From Bacteroidetes bacterium HGW-Bacteroidetes-1 (GTDB lineage: Bacteria > Bacteroidota > Bacteroidia > Bacteroidales > F082): a DNA stretch of 55,757 bases. Below are positions 8,182 through 17,341 of the stretch, one piece after another. How positions within the stretch are numbered: position 1 is the stretch's first letter; each line of letters opens with the position of its first letter. The position numbers and the translations under genes were made by a program. The stretch is taken from positions 1-55,757 of the forward strand of contig PHDU01000020.1 in assembly GCA_002842755.1 (NCBI GenBank), given 5' to 3'. The notes under the pieces are model-generated. The model saw only the letters and a list, made by a program, of their open reading frames with translations, ran no database searches and had not been told where the DNA came from.

Positions 8182-9434
8182 AAATTAAGGTAAACAATAT
8201 TTCTTTCAAAGCACAGGTGAATCTTCCCGGTAGTAAAAGCATCAGCAACCGCGCTCTTATGATAAGGGCTTATTCCGGTCTTAATATAATTATCAACGGG
8301 CTCTCTGAAGCTGACGATACGGTTATGCTGGAGCGAAATCTTGAGATGATTGCTAAAAGCAATGATTTAAGCAACCTTTTGTTGATTGATTGCGGTAATG
8401 CCGGAACAGTTTTCAGGTTTTTGTTGACTTATCTCGCTTCCACATCAGGGAAATGGATTTTAACAGGATCGGCACGAATGAAATCACGCCCTGTAGGAGA
8501 TCTTGTAAATAGTTTAAGGCAACTAGGTGCAGATATTCAATATGTCGACAATGAGGGTTATCCTCCTTTGCGCATTTATGGAAAACCACTTAAGGGAGGC
8601 AAAACCAGCGTAAGCATGGAGAAAAGTAGTCAGTTTGCCTCTTCAATTTTGATGGCTGGTCCCATATGGCACGAAGGCGTAAGTCTTGATCTTACTGATA
8701 ATCTTAGTTCGCTGCCTTATCTCGAAATGACCTTGCAAATGATGGAAGGTTTTGGTGCAATAATAGGACGTAGCTATAGGTATGTTGCGGTTTTACCAAT
8801 ACAATACAGCGAAACAGATATAACCATAGAACCCGATTGGAGCGCCGCTGCCTTCTGGTATGAGCTTGTGGCACTCAGTGCTGGTGGTGAATTATTGCTA
8901 AAGAATCTTGAATTTGATAGCTTGCAGGGTGATCGAAAAATGAAGGAAATGTTTGTTTCTCTTGGCGTGGAATCTTTTCAGGAACCAGATGGGGTTCTTA
9001 TTTTTAAAACAGGTAACGTTAGCTCCAAACTGACTTTTGATCTTACCAATTATCCTGATATGTTGCCTTCCTTGGTTGCTACTTGTTGTGGATTGGGTGT
9101 TGGTGCAACTTTTTCAGGTTTAGAGAATTTGAAATACAAGGAGTCGGACCGGACTGCGGCACTGCATCAGCAAATGATGAAAATTGGTTGTCTTTTTGAG
9201 CAGCAATCGGAAGGAGTTTATCAACTTCGCCCTTCAAAAAATACGCTAAATCATACGGAAGAACTTATATCTTTTGAGACATATGGCGATCACCGCATGG
9301 CTATGGCTTTTGCACCTTTAGCATTGAAACTGGGGTCTGTTGATATTGAAGCACCTGAAGTAGTTGAAAAATCCTATCCCGATTACTGGAAGGAACTGTT
9401 CTCCACACAAATAATACAAAAAATTAATCTTTAA
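8178..9434 (+). CDS. aroA: EPSP synthase (3-phosphoshikimate 1-carboxyvinyltransferase)
   Basis: A 418-residue shikimate pathway enzyme that joins PEP to shikimate-3-phosphate. Motifs: PGSKSISNRALMI for the S3P site, GNAGTVFRFL for the PEP loop, SRPVGDLV, SSQFASSILMAG, EPDWSAAAFWY, KESDRTAAL and YGDHRMAMAFAP. It is divergent: the E. coli NAGTAMRPL loop is NAGTVFRFL here, replacing the proline equivalent to P101, and the usual DASSASY reads DWSAAAF. Such changes are common in this phylum. It is translated with aroB. The gene ends about 100 nt before the next promoter. Confidence 0.93.
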   Translation: MKIKVNNISFKAQVNLPGSKSISNRALMIRAYSGLNIIINGLSEADDTVMLERNLEMIAKSNDLSNLLLIDCGNAGTVFRFLLTYLASTSGKWILTGSARMKSRPVGDLVNSLRQLGADIQYVDNEGYPPLRIYGKPLKGGKTSVSMEKSSQFASSILMAGPIWHEGVSLDLTDNLSSLPYLEMTLQMMEGFGAIIGRSYRYVAVLPIQYSETDITIEPDWSAAAFWYELVALSAGGELLLKNLEFDSLQGDRKMKEMFVSLGVESFQEPDGVLIFKTGNVSSKLTFDLTNYPDMLPSLVATCCGLGVGATFSGLENLKYKESDRTAALHQQMMKIGCLFEQQSEGVYQLRPSKNTLNHTEELISFETYGDHRMAMAFAPLALKLGSVDIEAPEVVEKSYPDYWKELFSTQIIQKINL

Positions 9435-9496
9435 ATAAGATTGTTTTAAAATAGTTATTCACACGTTTCGTACTTTTCAAAGCCGGAATTTTAATC

Positions 9497-9531
9497 TTGT
9501 CATCAAAAGGAACAGATTTAAATTATCTTTG
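9497..9531 (+). promoter_or_regulatory. promoter of the CCG-domain gene
   Basis: A TTG at 9497-9499, a 24-nt spacer and a perfect -7 element TATCTTTG at 9524-9531, 17 nt before the ATG at 9549. This gives the gene its own transcript, separate from aroBA. Confidence 0.5.
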
Positions 9532-9548
9532 TGCTATAATTTACAGCT

Positions 9549-10268
9549 ATGATAGTAGATCTTTTCATTCCTTGTTTCGTCGATCAGGTGTACCCTCAGA
9601 CCGGGATGAATATGGTGAAAGTATTGCGCAAGGCAGGCGTTGAAGTGCATTATAATCCTGCGCAAACCTGTTGCGGCCAAATGGCTTTTAATAGTGGTTT
9701 CTGGGATGAGGCAAAAAAACTGGGCAATAAATTTCTGAAAGATTTTCCAAACGACAGGCCTGTTGTGGCACCTTCAGCATCATGCACCGGTTTTATAAAG
9801 AAATCATACCAGGAGTTGTTCCACAACACTTCCAATCATTTGGAATATAAAAGGCTGGTTAAGAATATGTATGAAATTACCGACTTTTTGGTCAATGAAA
9901 TAGGGGCAATCGATTTTGGAGCATCTTTCCCTCATAAAGTGACTTTTCACGACAGCTGCGCCGGCCTTCGCGAATATGAGTTAAAAAATGAGGCTCGAAT
10001 GCTTTTATCAAAAGTCAAAGGAATTCAGTTGGTCGAGATGAAAGATACAAAGGTTTGCTGTGGTTTTGGTGGAACATTTTCTCTTAAAAACGAATCGATT
10101 TCAACGGCCATGGCAGAACAAAAAGTTAACAACGCTTTGGAAACCAATGCAGAATATATTGTTTCTACCGATTTGTCATGTCTGATGCATCAACAAGGGT
10201 ATATTGACAAAAACAAGCTTCCTCTCAAAACCATTCATATCGTTGATATATTGGCTTCAGGCTGGTAA
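9549..10268 (+). CDS. LutA/YkgE-like (Fe-S)-binding protein, two CCG domains
   Basis: A 239-residue protein with two cysteine-rich CCG domains (DUF224). The first is PCF...TCCGQMAFNSG with Cys41-Cys42-Gly43; the second is HDSCAGLRE followed by VCCGFGGTFS near residue 168. Such domains bind iron-sulfur clusters in heterodisulfide reductase B, GlcF and LutA. The length and two-domain layout match LutA (YkgE), a subunit of the lactate oxidation complex LutABC. No lutB or lutC is next to it: aroA lies upstream and a convergent transporter downstream. It either works with lutBC elsewhere or has another redox role. Confidence 0.85.
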   Translation: MIVDLFIPCFVDQVYPQTGMNMVKVLRKAGVEVHYNPAQTCCGQMAFNSGFWDEAKKLGNKFLKDFPNDRPVVAPSASCTGFIKKSYQELFHNTSNHLEYKRLVKNMYEITDFLVNEIGAIDFGASFPHKVTFHDSCAGLREYELKNEARMLLSKVKGIQLVEMKDTKVCCGFGGTFSLKNESISTAMAEQKVNNALETNAEYIVSTDLSCLMHQQGYIDKNKLPLKTIHIVDILASGW

Positions 10269-10275
10269 TCCTTTT

Positions 10276-10300
10276 TCATAAGGGCTATTGAACCTTATGA
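10276..10300. terminator. possible bidirectional hairpin
   Basis: Perfect 8-bp stem TCATAAGG/CCTTATGA with a 9-nt loop, in the 99-nt space between two convergent genes. The flanks are T-rich on the left and moderately so on the right, so it could end transcripts in either direction. Weak evidence. Confidence 0.35.
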
Positions 10301-10367
10301 GCTGATACTTTATAAATATCACATTTTTGTTCTGACATCCGGAAAATCAACATCAAAATGCCAGAAG

Positions 10368-12077
10368 TTATTTTTTGATTTTTTTAGTGCGACTTTTCTC
10401 GATCGCTTCGATAACATTGATGGCGTGATCACCTAATTTTTCATGATATACAACCATTTGCTGGTAGAAATTTCCGGAGACAACTGGGTATTTGTTATTT
10501 TTTTGATCGATAAGATGCTGTTCTATGAGCTTTATTCTTAACAAGTTAAGATTATCTTCATTTTGTTCTGCATCTTCAGGTTTCAAAATATGTGTTGCTT
10601 CAAGATGTTTCTTCATCAAAACAAGGGAAGTATTCACCAGTGAAAACATCTCATTAAGTCCATCTCGCTGAACCTGATGAAACCACGCCTTTTGCTTGTT
10701 TTTGTTTTCTATGATACGCATCATTTTGTAGCAAATATCTGCCATGCTTTCCATGTTATTGACGATTATCATCATCGCATTTACACTTTTTGACCCCTCA
10801 GTACTGAGATTATTTTCAGCAATTGAAGAAAGATAGTTGTTGATGTCAGATTCTAAGCGATCCATTTCAACTTCTTTGTATTGCATTTCACTGGCCAATG
10901 CCTGGAATCTTTGTTCATCTTTTTCAAGCAGAATTTTGGGGATTAAGTGAAACATCTTTTCAACAATGCTGCACATGATCAACAATTCTTTAGAGGCCTG
11001 AACAATAGATAATTCAGAAACAGGAGTAACAAAATTATCTTTATATAAAAGTGTATTTTTTGAGTCTTCATCCATTTTTAACGGATAAAACCATTGGGTA
11101 ACCTTCTCCATTTGTTTCGTAAAATTGATCAGAATTAATCCATTAATAATATTAAAAAGACTATGGAAAAGACTGATGCTCAATGGAGCCTGGATGTGGA
11201 GATTATTATCTTTGTTTTGAATGAGCCATTGCGCAAAGTTTTCAACACCATGCACTGAGAGTTTAAAAAATGGGATAAGCATTAGAGCTCCGAAAATGTT
11301 AAAGAGAAAATGTGAAAGTGCAGTTCTTTTTGCCTTTCTGTTTGCGATGACTGCAGCAATATTGGCAGTTGCTGTTGTGCCAATATTTTCTCCTATCACC
11401 AATGCCGCAGCAACTTCAAAATTAATGTATCCTTCACCCAGAAGTACAAGTGTAAGTGTAATGGTTGCTGTTGACGACTGAATAATCATTGTGATCCCAA
11501 TGCCGATTAGCCCAATTAGCAAGAGTGGAAATAAACCATCGCTACCTTTGCCTTTCATGAATTCTATGATAGGGCTTTCGGGATCTATGTTGGGCAATGA
11601 GTCACGTAGAAATTGCAAACCAATAAATAAAACTGCAAAACCCATTGCAAATTCTGCCAACGATTTATGTTTGGAGCTGGATGAGAAGTAGAGTGGAATT
11701 GATAATGCTATTAATGGTAAGGCCAAAGACCTAACGTTAAAAGTAAACCCGAAAAATGTTATTAGCCAGGTTGTTATTGTTGTTCCAATATTGGCGCCAA
11801 TGATCAGGCCAATAGAATCGAGTACTGTGATAAGCCCGGCATTCACAAAGCTAATGAGCATAACTGTAGAAGCTGAACTTGACTGCATGAGTGAAGTTAT
11901 TGCAAGTCCAATAAACATGCTTTTCCATGGCTTGGCGGTAATGGACGAAAGAGATTGTCGCATACGAACACCAACAATTTTCTGTAGCGATTCACTGAGC
12001 AGTTTCATTCCAAAGAGAAATAGCCCAAGAGAACCAAGAATAGTCAAACCAATATATATGTAATTAAACGCAATCAT
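10368..12077 (-). CDS. Na+/phosphate cotransporter (NptA/YjbB family) with PhoU-like tail
   Basis: A 569-residue inner-membrane symporter. It has the two inverted PNaS repeats of the family: QSSSAST (65-71) with GANIGTT (94-100), and later QSSTATITLT with GENIGTTATAN. Eight or more hydrophobic segments fill residues 1-330. The last 230 residues are helical and PhoU-like, typical of Bacteroidota members. The expected role is sodium-coupled phosphate uptake or export. Start ATG 12077. The gene upstream (DUF3298) ends 25 nt away on the same strand, so they may share a transcript. A sodium gradient from Rnf could drive it (inference). Confidence 0.88.
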   Translation of the reverse strand: MIAFNYIYIGLTILGSLGLFLFGMKLLSESLQKIVGVRMRQSLSSITAKPWKSMFIGLAITSLMQSSSASTVMLISFVNAGLITVLDSIGLIIGANIGTTITTWLITFFGFTFNVRSLALPLIALSIPLYFSSSSKHKSLAEFAMGFAVLFIGLQFLRDSLPNIDPESPIIEFMKGKGSDGLFPLLLIGLIGIGITMIIQSSTATITLTLVLLGEGYINFEVAAALVIGENIGTTATANIAAVIANRKAKRTALSHFLFNIFGALMLIPFFKLSVHGVENFAQWLIQNKDNNLHIQAPLSISLFHSLFNIINGLILINFTKQMEKVTQWFYPLKMDEDSKNTLLYKDNFVTPVSELSIVQASKELLIMCSIVEKMFHLIPKILLEKDEQRFQALASEMQYKEVEMDRLESDINNYLSSIAENNLSTEGSKSVNAMMIIVNNMESMADICYKMMRIIENKNKQKAWFHQVQRDGLNEMFSLVNTSLVLMKKHLEATHILKPEDAEQNEDNLNLLRIKLIEQHLIDQKNNKYPVVSGNFYQQMVVYHEKLGDHAINVIEAIEKSRTKKIKK

Positions 12078-12102
12078 AAAATACGCTCAGTAATTGTTAG
12101 GG

Positions 12103-13188
12103 TTAAAATTGAATATTGGGATCAAAAAACGTTTTGTATTCAGTATTTATTAAATGATAAATTTTATCAAATGAAATGAAAATATTTGTGTGTCCTGTGC
12201 TGTATGGAGCAATTTCATAGCTATTGTAATAAAAACCTATTCCTGATGGGGTAAGGTAGATGTTGTCATTCGGTTCTACCAAATCTACAAAATATCCTTC
12301 AGATGACAATGATTTTTCTTCCGGTAAGCCAATCGATTGCTTTAAGGTATTGGTCAGAATAACAGACAACTCCTTGCGGTAGTTTTCAGTAAATAGAAGG
12401 TCGGGGAGAAGTTGAAAGCCATTTTCTGAAAGAAAAATCCCATATGCATGGTTTTGCATGCCATGTGCTCCTCCGGTGAAAACATAGTAAGAGTTCTTTA
12501 AACAGACCAGATCATTGTTTGTGAAAACAATGCTGCCGCGCACACTCTTATTCCATTGAAATGAAAAACCGCCATCATTTGTTATATTTCTTGTTTCAGC
12601 ATATTGATCAAAAAAACTATTCATGTTTTTTAAAATCAATTCCTTTTCATCAAAGTTGTTTTTTTCATCCGAAGAACTATTAAACGTTTTAAATGAATCC
12701 CATAGCATAGGACGAGTATTTCTTTCAGGAAAAATAAATATCAGTTCAATCAATGCTACCGGCGTTCCTTCTTTGCCAGGAAACAGCTCGGAACTGGCGC
12801 TTTGATTTATAATTTTGAATTTCACTGCATGATTATCATTGTTTGATTTAAGCCTTATATTCTGATTTTCTGTGACAAAACTCCCATTAATTTCACCCTT
12901 TTTAAACGTTCCGGTAAAAACAATATCATCTTTGCCTGCCATTTTGAGGTTCAGTTGCCCCTGCTCAGTTATATCTCCTTCAAATTCAATATATTTTAAA
13001 TTTGTGCTGGCAGCTATTGGCTCTTTAGTGTACATAACACCCCAAACCTGTTGATCAATGGCGTGAAAAAGCATAACAAGTGTATCTGCATGAATTGGGC
13101 CTTCATAAAGCTGATAATAAGATTGTTGCCCTTGGACTGTGAAAATTGTTACTATGAAAATATATATTAGAAAATATGTTTTATACAT
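12103..13188 (-). CDS. secreted DUF3298-type protein (RsiV-like fold)
   Basis: A 361-residue exported protein. Residues 1-20 are a signal peptide ending near VQGQQ. The middle third is variable. The C-terminal third carries the DUF3298 signs: FTGGAHGMQ, a LPDLLF turn, and GIGFYYNSYEIAPYSTG near the end. Related domains occur in anti-sigma factor RsiV and in many Bacteroidota periplasmic or lipid-anchored proteins of unknown function. No lipobox Cys is seen, so it is probably periplasmic. It sits between a methyltransferase and a phosphate symporter, with gaps of 36 and 25 nt. No functional link is evident. Confidence 0.75.
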   Translation of the reverse strand: MYKTYFLIYIFIVTIFTVQGQQSYYQLYEGPIHADTLVMLFHAIDQQVWGVMYTKEPIAASTNLKYIEFEGDITEQGQLNLKMAGKDDIVFTGTFKKGEINGSFVTENQNIRLKSNNDNHAVKFKIINQSASSELFPGKEGTPVALIELIFIFPERNTRPMLWDSFKTFNSSSDEKNNFDEKELILKNMNSFFDQYAETRNITNDGGFSFQWNKSVRGSIVFTNNDLVCLKNSYYVFTGGAHGMQNHAYGIFLSENGFQLLPDLLFTENYRKELSVILTNTLKQSIGLPEEKSLSSEGYFVDLVEPNDNIYLTPSGIGFYYNSYEIAPYSTGHTNIFISFDKIYHLINTEYKTFFDPNIQF

Positions 13189-13224
13189 GTGCTATTTTAT
13201 TAAGCGTGTAAAAAATCAGCATTA

Positions 13225-13932
13225 TTAATTGTTGCCAGAATGCTCAAAAATATAGAAGTCGCTTTTTGAAGTGTTGTCCGGATCTTTTGGGTCGAAAGAA
13301 TACTTATTTGGAATTTTCTGCTTTAATTTCCAGTTTTTTTGATGGGTCTCTACCCAATCCGTAAATTTCCTGTCTTTTTCGTGGTAGGTTTGCTCCATGT
13401 TGAAATTACTGGAATAAATGATTACAAACTTGCTGGCATATAGAAAGAGGTTGTTCATGTGTTCAATAAATACATTTTCCTCAACAAGATGGAAAACTAC
13501 ATCTAAGGAAAGGCTGAGTTCACTGAGAAACGCATCTGAATTGCTTTGCAATAGTGCAGTGTCATGTAAAAAAAATGATTTTGAAGCATCATCCTTAAAT
13601 CTTTCAGTACATTTTTGTATGATTGTTGGAGAGACATCAATACCTATATACTTGGGATAGCGAGCAAGTGATAACTGATTGCCGTCGCCACATCCAAACT
13701 CAATGATCGACTGAATAGAATTTTCTTTTACAAAAGAATTAATGGTTTCTGCTTTGTAAATGGCCAGCCTGTTATAGGATCCATCTCCTGACGTTCCGCC
13801 TTTCGCATATCTTTTTTCCCAATAGGCAGATGAACCTGGAAATGAATCGTTGGTGAGTTTAATTTTTGACCAGATATCTGCTAAATTCTTTAATACCGGC
13901 GTTTTTTTAATGATGGGAAGGATACTTTTCAT
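13225..13932 (-). CDS. class I SAM-dependent methyltransferase
   Basis: A 235-residue methyltransferase. Motif I is IIEFGCGDGNQ near residue 78, preceded by YWEKRYAKGGTSGDGSY, a block typical of small Rossmann methyltransferases found near polysaccharide genes. YIGIDVSP is the beta-2 acid motif and LDVVFHL the motif IV region. The substrate cannot be told. The C-terminus (SDFYIFEH) matches the usual last strand. No sugar cluster is adjacent. It may be co-transcribed with the two genes downstream. Confidence 0.82.
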   Translation of the reverse strand: MKSILPIIKKTPVLKNLADIWSKIKLTNDSFPGSSAYWEKRYAKGGTSGDGSYNRLAIYKAETINSFVKENSIQSIIEFGCGDGNQLSLARYPKYIGIDVSPTIIQKCTERFKDDASKSFFLHDTALLQSNSDAFLSELSLSLDVVFHLVEENVFIEHMNNLFLYASKFVIIYSSNFNMEQTYHEKDRKFTDWVETHQKNWKLKQKIPNKYSFDPKDPDNTSKSDFYIFEHSGNN

Positions 13933-14044
13933 AAACTGTTATTTTCTTTTTCTAAAAGACATAAAAATTATTTATCAAACCGTCTTTTATAACAATGGTT
14001 TTTAGAAGAGGAATAGGTTACTTAAAAATATAGAATACTATAGG

Positions 14045-15301
14045 TTACAGTTTTCCTCCATACGTATATCCAAGGCTTTCAACAGTTGATTTTACTTTTT
14101 CAAGATCAATGTTATCACCTTTTATTTCAACAGATTGTGTTTGAAGGTTTGCGATGACTTCTGCAATATTTTCAATTTTTTTGAGATTGGTTTCAACACT
14201 GACTTTACAGTGATTGCAATCCATTCCGGAAACTTTAACAGTCATAAATTCCGGGCTAAATTCATTTTGATTGTTGCTCATGATGGTATCTTTTTTTGAA
14301 AAATTTTTCTGATAATAAACGTTTAGAATCAATAGAAAAAGGGTAAAGCTTGAAAAAATCTGCAGCCAATAGGGTAAAATTTCTCCGTGCTCATGATGTT
14401 GATGAGTTTGGGTCAATTCAAACCATTGTGTTGGCAAGAGATTGACTAAAACTCCAAAAGTCAATGCTCCGGCAATGATTGTGAACAGGTAAATGAGTGT
14501 TGATTTTTTACCCATTGTTTTACTCAGTACCGTGATGGAAGCAAAATTTGTTGCCGGACCAGCCATAAGAAAAACCAGAATTGCTCCCGGAGACAATCCT
14601 TTAAGCAACAAGACGGCTGCAATAGGAACTGAAGCTGTTGCACAAACATAGAGTGGGATACTGGCAACAAGAATAATTATCATACCCACAAAATCATTGC
14701 TCACATAAGAAGTAAAAAAGTCATCTGGAAGTAAAACTGAAATCAAAGCAGCAACAAGAAGTCCAATAATCAGCCACTTGGAGATATCCTGCAGAAAATC
14801 TACAAAAGCATATTTTAGCATATAAGCCAATGTTCGTGGTGTTTCTTCCTGTATGGTTTTTGGTTGATTTTCAATATTTTCTTTTTTTTCAGGGTCGAAA
14901 ACATTGGTTAAGACACCTCCAAAAAAGCCCGTTATTAGTGCGATGATCGGCCTGATGACTGCAAAAGGAAGCCCTAACATTGAATAGGTCACCAAAATAG
15001 AATCAACGCCTGTTTGGGGTGTTGAAATAAGAAATGAATTGGTTGATCCGCGGGAAGCTCCATTGCGGTAGAGTGAAATTCCTGTTGGAAGTACTCCGCA
15101 TGAACAAAGCGGCATCGGAATACCTAAGAGACTGGCGTTGAATGATGCAGCTGCATTTGATTTACCCATATATTTGGTGAGTAATCGTTTAGGAAAAAAT
15201 ACCTTTAGCAAACCAGCAAAAAAGAAACCAAACAACAGATAGGGTGCCATTGCATTGAAAAGGTTGAATAATTCAAGGAAATATGCTGTAATGTAGTTCA
15301 T
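14045..15301 (-). CDS. SO_0444-type Cu/Zn efflux permease fused to an HMA domain
   Basis: A 418-residue fusion. Residues 1-330 are a permease of the DUF318/ArsP_1 class, with about eight membrane segments and the signature IPMPLCSCGVLPTG (Cys66 and Cys68), then STPQTGVDS and GPATNFASI. Members of the SO_0444 group are annotated as copper/zinc exporters. Residues 353-418 form a heavy-metal-associated domain with GMDCNHC (Cys362 and Cys365), as in CopZ and P-type ATPase tails, presumably delivering metal to the pore. It has its own promoter element at 15327-15334. No metal-responsive regulator is next to it. Confidence 0.85.
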   Translation of the reverse strand: MNYITAYFLELFNLFNAMAPYLLFGFFFAGLLKVFFPKRLLTKYMGKSNAAASFNASLLGIPMPLCSCGVLPTGISLYRNGASRGSTNSFLISTPQTGVDSILVTYSMLGLPFAVIRPIIALITGFFGGVLTNVFDPEKKENIENQPKTIQEETPRTLAYMLKYAFVDFLQDISKWLIIGLLVAALISVLLPDDFFTSYVSNDFVGMIIILVASIPLYVCATASVPIAAVLLLKGLSPGAILVFLMAGPATNFASITVLSKTMGKKSTLIYLFTIIAGALTFGVLVNLLPTQWFELTQTHQHHEHGEILPYWLQIFSSFTLFLLILNVYYQKNFSKKDTIMSNNQNEFSPEFMTVKVSGMDCNHCKVSVETNLKKIENIAEVIANLQTQSVEIKGDNIDLEKVKSTVESLGYTYGGKL

Positions 15302-15326
15302 AATTAGTCGAAAAAATTTAGGGCCT

Positions 15327-15334
15327 CAAAAGTA
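15327..15334 (-). promoter_or_regulatory. -7 element (TACTTTTG) for the metal permease
   Basis: Perfect TAnnTTTG on the minus strand, 26 nt upstream of the ATG at 15301. No operator-like palindrome was seen beside it. Confidence 0.45.
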
Positions 15335-15382
15335 GCTTTTATTAACGAAATAGAACGCTTCTTGAAAGAGATAAGCTGACTT

Positions 15383-16798
15383 TCACAATAAGGTGAGTTC
15401 GTATGGAATTTTACTTAAATGGGGCTTAATTTCAACGATAAGCTCCTTAAGAAGTTTGCTTTTATGGGCATCAAGTAATACATTATGCGCTGTATCAGAG
15501 ATTGTTGCAAGCATGGCTGATTCATCTATCAAACATTCCTTATAGCTTGAAACCTCATAATACCATGTTATGGCAGGAAGATGACCTGCCCGTTTCCGGT
15601 GTTCAGTATCCAGCTTTAGGAGATCATATTTCTTGATCGTTTTTAAGATATCAGCATACTTTTCGAGTTGAAACATGGCCTGTAGCATCGACGTGAAAAA
15701 CAAGTGCCATCTGAAAATCAAAATGTCATTCCGGTTTAGTTCAAGAAATGTTCTTGCGTAACTGAGTGCTTGTTGTGCTTTTGTATTTTTTGTCAAACTT
15801 TGAATGTAATAGGATGCAAATCCAATGCGGTTGTGTGGACTAATTGTATTCTTCATTTCAGAAAGGTTTTCCTGCATCAGTTTGAGTGCCTCCTGGTTTT
15901 TGTTTGACCGCAGTAAAACAGCACATAAATTGGCCACATAAAAAATATAATCAGCTCCTTTAAACCTGATAGAGAGTTTACCGTAAAAAACTGCCTGCTC
16001 AAGTTCATTATGTCGGGCATGCAATAATACCCGATTGGCATAATAATTTACCAGAATACGCTTGCTGTATATAAGCCCCTCAATAATCAATTGGTCCAGA
16101 TGATTATACAATTCAATCAACTTGTCGTACTCTTTGTAATTGTAGTACATGAATGTCAGCCTGACAATTGCATAGTATCGGTTGAGCCCATCAAGTCTTT
16201 CATCCCTGAAAATTTGAATCAGGCGTGTTTCCCACTGACGTGATTCTTTATTAAATGAAGCGTATTGATCAACAATATCCATCGTCGCTTCGTGCAATTC
16301 CTGACTGATGTTTTTCGAATGCTGATAGGATGCTTTCCATGTTTCAAGGAAGGCGGCAATGGGTTTCAGGTAATTGTAACGCATTCTGATAAGAAGATAA
16401 TAGCGGTAATTTTGAACCAATTCGTAAAATCGAACGAAATAGTAGCTGGTATCCTTAAATTTGTTAATCATTGACAGCAAAGCTTTTTCTTCATCAGGAT
16501 TGATGGCATCCGTCATAATTTTCTTATCAATTTCAGCCATCCAGAAAAAGAAATGGTCTGCATCAATAGCCTCAAGTTTAGATGTAATCCATTTTTTCAG
16601 GTATGAATACTTTCGCTTGTCTATCAATGGATCAAAAACACAGGACTCGGAAGGATGATTGGAATAATGTCTGATACGACCTAAAATCCAAATGTTTTCG
16701 GGGTCTTTAAGTTTTTGAATTTTATCCAGATAAGCTACCTCATGTGGAAGCAGTGAAGAAGTAAATTCGGTAAATCGTTCCCTTTTTTTTTCTGACAT
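15383..16798 (-). CDS. uncharacterised helical protein (TPR-like)
   Basis: A 471-residue protein I do not recognise. It has no signal peptide or membrane segment, so it is cytoplasmic. It is almost wholly alpha-helical with many aromatic residues. From about residue 200 on, pairs of helices of 30-40 residues (YYNYKEYDKLIELYNHL, ELEQAVFYGKLSI, NKNQEALKLMQENL, KAQQALSYARTFLEL) look like degenerate tetratricopeptide repeats, suggesting a protein-protein scaffold. The N-terminal 60 residues (SLLPHEVAYLDKIQ, IRHYSNHP) may be a separate small domain. It is probably restricted to Bacteroidota. It stands alone; downstream is the metal permease, which has its own promoter. Confidence 0.7.
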   Translation of the reverse strand: MSEKKRERFTEFTSSLLPHEVAYLDKIQKLKDPENIWILGRIRHYSNHPSESCVFDPLIDKRKYSYLKKWITSKLEAIDADHFFFWMAEIDKKIMTDAINPDEEKALLSMINKFKDTSYYFVRFYELVQNYRYYLLIRMRYNYLKPIAAFLETWKASYQHSKNISQELHEATMDIVDQYASFNKESRQWETRLIQIFRDERLDGLNRYYAIVRLTFMYYNYKEYDKLIELYNHLDQLIIEGLIYSKRILVNYYANRVLLHARHNELEQAVFYGKLSIRFKGADYIFYVANLCAVLLRSNKNQEALKLMQENLSEMKNTISPHNRIGFASYYIQSLTKNTKAQQALSYARTFLELNRNDILIFRWHLFFTSMLQAMFQLEKYADILKTIKKYDLLKLDTEHRKRAGHLPAITWYYEVSSYKECLIDESAMLATISDTAHNVLLDAHKSKLLKELIVEIKPHLSKIPYELTLL

Positions 16799-16931
16799 GT
16801 TCTATATTATACCAATACCAAATTAATAATATTCAAAAATACAATGATTTTTAAAAGGTTTGGAATTGAATGAATTTTATACCAAAGTGAATTATAGATT
16901 ATACAATTTTATCCCAAAAATTCGGGAGTAA

Positions 16932-17159
16932 ATGCCGATGCTACTTGAAAATAGTCCAATGAGACAAAGTCGTCCCGATGGCATTGGCAATCGGGAGGAC
17001 TATATTGAAAGTGCAATCGGTATTAATCCAAAAACTGTCATGGTAGAATGCCGATGGATAAAAATATCAGGTCAATTGAGTGAGCGATACTTGGACTATT
17101 ACATTTCTTCTTTCGGTATTGCAAGTATTGACCACATGAAAAAAACCTATACCGCATAA
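16932..17159 (+). pseudogene. possible transposase remnant
   Basis: A 75-codon frame. Its middle (VECRWIKISGQLSE then YYISSFG) loosely recalls the C-terminal half of ISAs1-type transposases, where a VERW/YYISSL block is usual, but the match is from memory and weak. The N-terminal part runs across a palindrome and is unlikely to be real protein. No terminal inverted repeats or target duplication were recognised. Confidence 0.22.
16968..17001. repeat. palindromic extragenic repeat
   Basis: Imperfect inverted repeat with 12-nt arms, AGTCGTCCCGAT and ATCGGGAGGACT, one mismatch and a 10-nt loop. The TCCCGAT...ATCGGGA core resembles palindromic repeats scattered between genes in Bacteroidota. I see no second copy in this window. 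Confidence 0.5.
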
Positions 17160-17176
17160 AGATATCACCTCAATGA

Positions 17177-17341
17177 GAGCGTTTGTTTTTCTATTGGAAA
17201 AACACCAAGCATAAAGCTTTTAGAGTAAAAATTTTGAGTGATTCCATGCACTCATATCTGAACTTGGTCAAATACTTTTCAGATGAGACTTCTATAAAAA
17301 GTAAGATGCTCTGGATTTCTCGAAGGAATCTTTATGATTAG
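17177..17341 (+). pseudogene. possible decayed coding fragment
   Basis: 54 open codons between stops, with protein-like composition (FFYWKNTKHKAFRVKI, then LNLVKYFSDE and WISRRNLYD) but no start codon. It lies 18 nt past the previous frame in a different phase, so both could be pieces of one frameshifted gene. The family is not recognised. A weak TGTTTTTC/GAAAAACA hairpin at 17184-17204 lies inside it. Confidence 0.2.
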
